DNA from: Paenibacillus puerhi
GTDB taxonomy: Bacteria; Bacillota; Bacilli; Paenibacillales; NBRC-103111
Assembly: GCF_009846885.1 (NCBI RefSeq)
Contig: NZ_WUWM01000041.1
Location: forward strand, 1-48,131
Reading direction: 5' to 3'
DNA: 48,131 nt
This document shows, piece after piece, positions 43,104-48,131 of the stretch. The notes below the pieces were generated by a model that was not told the DNA's origin, did no database searches, and saw only the letters and a program-made list of their open reading frames with translations. Numbering within the stretch: the stretch's first letter is position 1; the number at the start of each line of letters is the position of its first letter. The translations under genes and the position numbers were made by a program.

Positions 43104-43880
43104 ATGATCAAAACGTACATATGGAAGCCTGGCAAGGAAAAACGGCTGAGCGATTATAGCCCCGCCGACACCTGCTTGATCAAGAACAAAGAGGATGTGA
43201 GCGAGCAGTCTGCGAAGCTGCGGGAAGAGCTGGACGAGCTTCAGCAGCAATTATTCGCCCAGAAGACCTACTCGCTGCTTCTGGTGTTTCAGGGTATGGA
43301 TTGCAGCGGGAAAGACGGAACCATCCGACATGTACTGGGCGGACTCAACCCCCACGGATTCCAAGCCGTTTCCTTCAAGAAGCCGAATCCCGAGGAAGCC
43401 GCTCATGATTTCCTGTGGCGAGCCCATCGGGAGACGCCGGCCCGGGGCTTTATTACGGCCTTTAACCGATCGTATTATGAAGAGGTTCTCATTACGCGCG
43501 TACACGGACAGATCGATAAGAAGGAAGCCAAGCGGAGGTTCGAATCGATACGTCATTTCGAGGAATTGCTTGCAGGGCACGATACCGTCGTTCTGAAATT
43601 TTTCCTGCATATCTCCAAGGAATTTCAGCTGGGCAAGATCCGCGAGCGGCTCGCCGATCCGGCCAAGGCCTGGAAGTTCGACCCCTCTGATCTGGCGGAG
43701 CGCGACTATTGGGAAGCCTATCGCCAGGCTCATGAGGATGTGTTCGAGCATTGCAGCGCCAGACATGCCCCCTGGTTCATCATACCGTCCGATCACCGCT
43801 GGTTCCGTGATTATCTCGTGCTGAGCATAATCACAGACGCCATGAGGAAGCTTCCCCTTTCTTATCCGAAGCTGTCGTAG
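43104..43880 (+). CDS. ppk2: Polyphosphate kinase 2 (PPK2) family
   Basis: A 258-residue cytoplasmic kinase that uses polyphosphate to phosphorylate nucleotides (or AMP/ADP, by class). Walker A is GMDCSGKDG (64-72). The Walker B/lid region includes FNRSYYEEVLITRVHG (about 121-136), and KRRFESIRHFEELL lies further on. The length and single domain fit the short PPK2 classes. GGGAGG lies about 10 bases before the ATG. It follows the nucleoside importer on the same strand, but a terminator intervenes. Donor class and acceptor cannot be settled by eye. Confidence 0.87.
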   Translation: MIKTYIWKPGKEKRLSDYSPADTCLIKNKEDVSEQSAKLREELDELQQQLFAQKTYSLLLVFQGMDCSGKDGTIRHVLGGLNPHGFQAVSFKKPNPEEAAHDFLWRAHRETPARGFITAFNRSYYEEVLITRVHGQIDKKEAKRRFESIRHFEELLAGHDTVVLKFFLHISKEFQLGKIRERLADPAKAWKFDPSDLAERDYWEAYRQAHEDVFEHCSARHAPWFIIPSDHRWFRDYLVLSIITDAMRKLPLSYPKLS

Positions 43881-43963
43881 GCGTGTCAAGAGCGGACTAA
43901 ATTTGCATGATATGAAAAAGGTCAGCAGAAAATAAAATATTTGACTAACCCTAGAAAAAGAAA

Positions 43964-44007
43964 CAGCGACAGCCCAGGACGAGAAAATAAGTCCTAGACT
44001 GCCGCTG
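43964..44007 (-). terminator. Terminator of the minus-strand WYL operon
   Basis: An imperfect stem of 16 pairs with three mismatches (the arm CAGCGACAGCCCAGGAC and its partner) has a 10-base AT-rich loop. On the minus strand it is followed by GTTTCTTTTTCT. It lies about 120 bp beyond the regulator stop. The plus-strand side, also AT-rich, could serve PPK2 too. Confidence 0.5.
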
Positions 44008-44015
44008 GCCATTAA

Positions 44016-44120
44016 GCTAACGTCCCCGTTAGCGGAATCAGCAACACGCTTTTTGGCATCAAAATTTTCGGTATTAATTGAATCCTTTTGGAGTTTTATG
44101 AAGTTTCCTTTCGATTCTAT
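44016..44120. repeat. Degenerate copy of TAACGGAC repeat
   Basis: The region starts with a hairpin GCTAACG/CGTTAGC (44016-44033). It continues TAGCGGAATCAG, then ACGCTTTTTGG, which aligns loosely with TAACGGACTCAG, then ACGCTATTTGG, of the palindromic element at 16686-16959. A clean TAACGGAC lies at 44113-44120. It appears to be an eroded relative in an intergenic gap between convergent genes. Confidence 0.5.
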
Positions 44121-44126
44121 AACGGA

Positions 44127-45062
44127 CTAACAAGGCAAGTTTTGAAGCTCGTACAGCTCGGCCATCCTTCGGATCTCCCGCTGCATCTCCGCTATTAATG
44201 CCGGGGGCTCCAGCACCTTCACAAGACTACCGTAGCTCATCATTTTCCGAACCGCCCGGTCCATGGATGAGAAGTGAGTGGTCAACGACAAGGTTTCGTC
44301 AGGGTTCACTATAACTTGGTCGAAGCCGAACTCGTCACGGATCCGAGTTTTAGCCTCCGGCTGGAACCTCAGAACCGCCTGCACTTTTGCAAAATCGGCT
44401 TTGCTCATAAATTGCCGTTCAACGTCCTGCAGTGTATAATCCCGGCGAACAAAATGCTCCGGCAAAATCCTTAGCAGATCGATGCGTGACAAACGAAACA
44501 CACGAATGTCCATTCGGGTCAGGCAGTAGCCGTACACATACCAGACATAGCCTTTGAGAAAGAGACCCATCGGTTCGATCTTGCGCTCGGTTTCCGCTCC
44601 CTTGTTGTCCAAATATATGAACCGGACGATTTCTAAATCTCTGATTGCCTGATGCAAGAGCCCGATATGCTCTTTATCGTTAGGCGTCGGCTTGAAATCA
44701 AGATCGACATAAACTTGATCTGTAGCTTTCGTATGAGCAGGCATTAATGCGCCAATTCTTTCAATTAACCGGTCTATTTCGGAATGATCCGTTGCGGAGC
44801 GCACCCCGCGCAGCGCGGAGTAGATCGACGAGAAATCTTCCAGAGAAAGCACTTGCTTATCCAATCGATAGCCCGGCATGATCTCATACCCACCGTCCGA
44901 TCCGGCAAAAGACGCAATGGGAATTCCGGCTTGATTGATCGCTTCCATATCGCGGTAGATCGTGCGCATCGAAACCTCGAAGCGTTTGGCTAGTTCGGTT
45001 GCACTTACGCGCGGCTGATTCAATAGTGTCATCGTTATCGCGAGTAAACGATCCAACTTCAT
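44127..45062 (-). CDS. YafY-type WYL-domain transcriptional regulator
   Basis: A 311-residue regulator. The N-terminal HTH_11 winged helix (about 1-60) has VSATELAKRFEVSMRTIYRDME. The central WYL domain (about 135-215) and a WCX C-terminal extension follow. I start at MKLDRL because GGAGG lies 7 bases upstream; an earlier in-frame ATG lies across that site. It is the last of three minus-strand genes with an epoxide hydrolase and an AlkZ-like protein. WYL proteins sense ligands, in known cases nucleic acids or nucleotides, and often control their own operon. It may bind the inverted repeat at 47574. Confidence 0.85.
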   Translation of the reverse strand: MKLDRLLAITMTLLNQPRVSATELAKRFEVSMRTIYRDMEAINQAGIPIASFAGSDGGYEIMPGYRLDKQVLSLEDFSSIYSALRGVRSATDHSEIDRLIERIGALMPAHTKATDQVYVDLDFKPTPNDKEHIGLLHQAIRDLEIVRFIYLDNKGAETERKIEPMGLFLKGYVWYVYGYCLTRMDIRVFRLSRIDLLRILPEHFVRRDYTLQDVERQFMSKADFAKVQAVLRFQPEAKTRIRDEFGFDQVIVNPDETLSLTTHFSSMDRAVRKMMSYGSLVKVLEPPALIAEMQREIRRMAELYELQNLPC

Positions 45063-45142
45063 GGGACGACCTCCAATCCGGGAATCCTGCAAATGTGTGT
45101 GTTCTGCCTTACTCATATTCTACACCATAAACTGGAACCCTT

Positions 45143-46300
45143 CTAATCCCCTTCCGGCCAATGAAAACAAATATCATGGGAAGGGGCATCGGATGCGGCA
45201 AATTGGAGAAGCCCCTTTCCTTCATATGATAAGGCATCCCGATCTTGTTCAGAGAGTTTGCGAAAGGGTTCTATACACAAAACAGTACGATATCGTTCAC
45301 GAGTCAACTTCCAGGTTCCGGTGACGAAACCGTCGAGGAGAATGGTTGGCCTGACGATCCCGTTTGCAGTGAATACACGTTTGCGATACATTTCATCGAT
45401 AATACGGCTGCGATCGGCATAAGACAACAACATGTTGTCGAACTCGCCGAGGAACCGCGGGACTGACGGTGTTTCGGCATCTGGGCGGGGGGCATCCGGT
45501 AAATCGAATAATTCCGCTCCCAGTTCATCACGGAACGTGACAAGCTCCGGACGAAGGGAATCGATACTTTCATTTAAACGCGACACTCCCGACCATACTT
45601 GAATATCCTTCATCGTTGCCGGCCCGAACGCCTCCAAGTATCTCTTTATAATCCACTCTGTTTCAGCATTAGCAGAGAGAGGTCTGCCTAGCCATGCTTC
45701 GACTGATGTATGCACCGCCTGGCCGCTTTCGCCCCATATCCCCCTCGGCGGTACTTGCACAAGCGGCACCCGATTCCGAATCACGGACGCAGCAGTCTCC
45801 GGGTTAAGCTGCGGCCACTGTTCGCAAAGGCGTCTCCCTAATTCGCTTAACGTCATCGGCTCCTTATCGACCCATGCTCTCCCGGCGGTGGAGAGCGCAT
45901 CTGTGTCTATCCCCTTAAGTTGCTTACCGAAAGCGCCGTTCAGACTGCGGTCCATTACACTCTGCACCCACGGGCGCAGCTGTAAAGCATCATGGGTGGA
46001 GACCAAGTGCAGGGTCGAGCGCATTAGTGCCATGCGCACAACTTGTCTGTCCCGCAATAGTTGGCTAAGTTCCTCATGTCGAAAGGCTTCCATGCGGGAC
46101 CATAGACCGAAGTAAGGGGCATTCGGAGCTTGCGCCTGCATGCCGACCAGTTTCTCGATGACCTTCAAGACCGGGAGCTGTACACGGCTCAGCAGCATTT
46201 GCCTGGCAAGCAACGCACGATTCAATGCACGCTTGCCTAGTACTTTGACAGGCTCACTTGTCTGCTCTTCTTTGATTCTTACTTTTTCCACTCTTTTCAT
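45143..46300 (-). CDS. HTH_42 / AlkZ-like protein, probable DNA glycosylase
   Basis: A 385-residue protein of the winged-helix HTH_42 family (PF06224), which includes AlkZ and YcaQ, glycosylases that remove bulky or crosslinked alkylated bases. The hallmark catalytic QxQ motif is present as Gln55-Ala-Gln57 in VGMQAQAPNAPYFGL. The later words RMALMRSTLHLV and FLGEFDNMLLSYADR are typical of the family. GGGAG lies 8 bases before the ATG at 46300. It lies 42 bp downstream of the epoxide hydrolase and 80 bp upstream of the WYL regulator. It may excise adducts formed by electrophiles such as epoxides. Activity is inferred from the motif. Confidence 0.75.
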   Translation of the reverse strand: MKRVEKVRIKEEQTSEPVKVLGKRALNRALLARQMLLSRVQLPVLKVIEKLVGMQAQAPNAPYFGLWSRMEAFRHEELSQLLRDRQVVRMALMRSTLHLVSTHDALQLRPWVQSVMDRSLNGAFGKQLKGIDTDALSTAGRAWVDKEPMTLSELGRRLCEQWPQLNPETAASVIRNRVPLVQVPPRGIWGESGQAVHTSVEAWLGRPLSANAETEWIIKRYLEAFGPATMKDIQVWSGVSRLNESIDSLRPELVTFRDELGAELFDLPDAPRPDAETPSVPRFLGEFDNMLLSYADRSRIIDEMYRKRVFTANGIVRPTILLDGFVTGTWKLTRERYRTVLCIEPFRKLSEQDRDALSYEGKGLLQFAASDAPSHDICFHWPEGD

Positions 46301-46342
46301 GTGCAACAGCTCCCATCTCGTTTATCGTCATCTTGGTTTATC

Positions 46343-47506
46343 TCAGCGGATTCGGCTGAAGAATGACTGGATGTCGGGAATCAGAAGATCCGGCGCATCC
46401 ATAGCGGCAAAGTGGGTGCCACGCTCAAATTCCGACCATTGCACAATATTTGTATTGTCGCGTTCGGCAAACCGTTTCATCGATTTGAAGTCATGTCCGA
46501 ACACTGCCACTCCTGTCGGAGTCGTATTCGGTCCTTGCGGCTCCTGTTGTTGATGAGCGTTCTCGTAATATAACCGGGCGGACGATTCTGCCGTATTGGT
46601 CAGCCAGTACAGAGTGACGTTAGTCAGGAATGCATCCCTGTCAATAAAGTCCACATGATCGCCGAATCCGTTAAATAACTCGGCTATCCAAGAGAGCTGA
46701 CCTGCCGGCGAATCCGCAAGCCCGTAGGAGAGCGTCTGCGGCCGGGTTGATTGGATGGAATTGAAGCCCGCCCGTTCATGGAAATTAGCCAGAAATTGGA
46801 GCCGCTTCTGATCTTCTTCCGATAACTCCCCCATCTCGGCAGGATCTCCAGAAGGGAAAGAAAATAGCTGGAGCACATGTATGCCGCGAAGGCCTTCCGG
46901 CTTTTGTATACCAAGCTCTCTCGATACAAGAGCGCCGCAGTCGCTGCCGTGTGCTCCGTACTCTGTATATCCCAAACGTTTCATTAACGTATCCCACGCC
47001 TTTGCAATGCGGGCAATATTCCATCCCGAGCCGAGCACCGGGCCAGAGAAGCCGAATCCGGGAACGGAAGGAATGACGAGATGGAAAGCATTCGCCGGAT
47101 CGCCGCCGTGGTTGCGCGGATCGCTAAGCGGGCCGATCAATTCCAGAAATTCGACAATCGAACTGGGCCAAGCGTGGGTAAGCAGTAATGGAAATGCACC
47201 TGGCTCCGGCGAGCGAACATGTATGAAATGTATCTGAGCTCCATCGATCGTAGTTATAAACTGAGGATACTCATTCAATTGTGCCTCGTATTTCCGCCAA
47301 TCGTACTCATTCTGCCAGTATGAAGCGAACTCTTTTATGTAGTCGAGCGAAACGCCGTATTTCCAGCCGCCCTCGTTCATCGCTTCAGGCCACCGCGTCC
47401 GGGACAGGCGATACCGAAGATCATCAAGATCATCCTGCGGCACGGCGATATGAAATGGTTGGATCGCTGCACTTACATCGTAAGAACTTGGGTTAATAGT
47501 GGTCAT
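46343..47506 (-). CDS. Epoxide hydrolase (EHN-type alpha/beta hydrolase)
   Basis: A 387-residue enzyme that opens epoxides to diols. The N-terminal EHN domain (about 16-120) has FHIAVPQDDLDDLRYRLSRTRWP. The alpha/beta core has oxyanion motif HAWPSS (111-116, usually HGWP), nucleophile Asp189 in HGSDCGALVS and catalytic His365 in ERGTHFAAMDAP. GAGGAGG lies 8 bases before the ATG. There is no signal peptide. It is the first gene of the minus-strand unit and probably detoxifies an epoxide; the substrate is unknown. Confidence 0.85.
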   Translation of the reverse strand: MTTINPSSYDVSAAIQPFHIAVPQDDLDDLRYRLSRTRWPEAMNEGGWKYGVSLDYIKEFASYWQNEYDWRKYEAQLNEYPQFITTIDGAQIHFIHVRSPEPGAFPLLLTHAWPSSIVEFLELIGPLSDPRNHGGDPANAFHLVIPSVPGFGFSGPVLGSGWNIARIAKAWDTLMKRLGYTEYGAHGSDCGALVSRELGIQKPEGLRGIHVLQLFSFPSGDPAEMGELSEEDQKRLQFLANFHERAGFNSIQSTRPQTLSYGLADSPAGQLSWIAELFNGFGDHVDFIDRDAFLTNVTLYWLTNTAESSARLYYENAHQQQEPQGPNTTPTGVAVFGHDFKSMKRFAERDNTNIVQWSEFERGTHFAAMDAPDLLIPDIQSFFSRIR

Positions 47507-47573
47507 TTGATTTTCCTCCTCGAATGGGTTGTCGTTTGTCTTGCTTACATTACTGATATTAAACCACCCACCT

Positions 47574-47589
47574 TGACAACATTATGTCA
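47574..47589. promoter_or_regulatory. Inverted repeat upstream of epoxide hydrolase operon
   Basis: TGACA-N6-TGTCA (47574-47589) is a perfect inverted repeat 68 bp before the epoxide hydrolase start. The position suits an operator for the WYL regulator encoded in the same unit. No convincing -35/-10 pair could be assigned around it. Confidence 0.5.
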
Positions 47590-47660
47590 GGGTGCAACAT
47601 AAGGCAAAAAAATTTAATAATAAATAAGCCGCCGGCTGTCCACCGTACGACTTTGCTGAT

Positions 47661-47750
47661 TTATAGAACGGATTCCAGATGTTCGGCGAGACGAGCATAG
47701 GTTTCAGTGATTCCTTTTTCTATTCCCATTTCCATGACGGTTTTGAGTGC
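47661..47750 (-). pseudogene. SRPBCC (AHSA1-like) protein, C-terminal remnant
   Basis: On the minus strand an open stretch of 29 codons and a stop reads TVMEMGIEKGITETYARLAEHLESVL. This matches the last helix of START/SRPBCC-fold proteins of the AHSA1 type. An in-frame stop lies just upstream and the rest of the domain is absent. It is the tail of a deleted gene. Confidence 0.5.
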
Positions 47751-47946
47751 TTAGCTGAAGCGATGAGCTTATCTGTTGTCGTTCGTTGAGCTATGCTGCC
47801 CGTTTAATAAAAAAAACGTTCCTGCGCCTTCGGGGGGCTACGTCCTCCTCATTATATTCCATTTCCAATTACCTACTAAAGAACGTACGCGGGTAGCATG
47901 TAGTGCTTAAACAAGAGACTTATCTTAACCTAAGCACTAAGAAAAT
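47751..47946. other. AT-rich intergenic, no gene seen
   Basis: No protein-like ORF is visible. It contains an A-rich run (around 47810) followed by a small GC-rich stretch, which on the minus strand would look like a weak terminator (GC block then eight T). Confidence 0.3.
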
Positions 47947-48008
47947 ACTTTATTTTCTCAGTCTGCAACTATATTTTCCTAGTCTATCACTATATTTTTC
48001 AGTCTATA
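47947..48008. repeat. Three-unit tandem repeat, 21-bp period
   Basis: Units start at 47947, 47968 and 47989 and share ACTATATTTT followed by AGTCT with few changes; the first unit is the most diverged. They end about 75 bp before the next start codon and are followed by a palindrome TCTATATAGA. Two helical turns per unit put each copy on the same DNA face, as in arrays of regulator sites. The role is unknown. Confidence 0.6.
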
Positions 48009-48084
48009 TAGATTGAACTCATAAAATTGAGAGCCGCACAAATCGGGTAAAAGATATCAAAGGACCGAAAAGGCGGAGATCAGA

Positions 48085-48131
48085 ATGACACATGAACAAG
48101 AAATTGAAAAGCTGGCAGTAGCCATGAAAGA
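48085..48131 (+). CDS. Partial gene, first 15 codons
   Basis: ATG at 48085 follows AGGCGGAG at good spacing and opens MTHEQEIEKLAVAMK, cut by the window end. It looks like a real start of a soluble protein with a charged N-terminal helix, but the family cannot be told. Confidence 0.5.
   Translation, partial: MTHEQEIEKLAVAMK

Overview
The window reads as chromosomal DNA of a Paenibacillus-like Firmicute. Most of it is GC-rich, tightly packed coding sequence with strong AGGAGG-type ribosome binding sites and frequent GTG/TTG starts. It carries paired YesM/YesN-type two-component systems beside carbohydrate ABC transporters, lipoprotein solute-binding proteins with Gram-positive lipoboxes, and an ehuBCDA-ectABCD cluster. 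I see no rRNA, tRNA, CRISPR array, complete insertion sequence or phage.

1-3.4 kb is a more AT-rich accessory patch. It has two intact APH-fold kinase genes on the minus strand and at least four gene remnants: a start-less ORF, the start of a TIR-like protein, the C-lobe of a third APH kinase, and the C-terminal zinc region of an RsgA GTPase. 3.4-9 kb holds a GH127 beta-L-arabinofuranosidase divergent from an AraC regulator, an alpha/beta hydrolase, a zinc-ribbon Nudix hydrolase and a P-loop kinase.

9-16.2 kb is a sugar sensing and uptake locus in the order response regulator, two permeases, histidine kinase, solute-binding lipoprotein. Three of its promoters share an element exactly 40 bp upstream of the -10 box, probably the operator of the local regulator. 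16.2-17.6 kb has two paralogous Cys-rich mini-proteins of unknown function. Each sits behind a perfect TGTGA-N6-TCACA (Fnr/Crp-type) site at the class II position, and a symmetric palindromic repeat lies between them.

17.8-24.7 kb is an ectoine/hydroxyectoine locus: importer EhuBCDA, synthesis enzymes EctABC, hydroxylase EctD and a translationally coupled UPF0316 membrane protein. 24.7-34 kb is a six-gene apparent operon: solute-binding protein, two permeases, sensor kinase, response regulator and GH2 beta-mannosidase, suggesting uptake and hydrolysis of beta-mannosides. 34-37.8 kb has a DHA2-type MFS exporter and an AprAB-like flavoprotein/ferredoxin pair behind a possible attenuator. 37.8-43.9 kb is a NupNOPQ-like nucleoside ABC transporter followed by a PPK2 kinase.

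44-47.6 kb, on the minus strand, is a compact three-gene unit: epoxide hydrolase, an AlkZ-like (HTH_42) protein with the QxQ motif of DNA glycosylases, and a WYL regulator. An inverted repeat lies upstream. Its composition suggests a combined epoxide-detoxification and DNA-repair response. The window ends in an AT-rich stretch with an SRPBCC remnant, a 21-bp tandem repeat and the first codons of a new gene.
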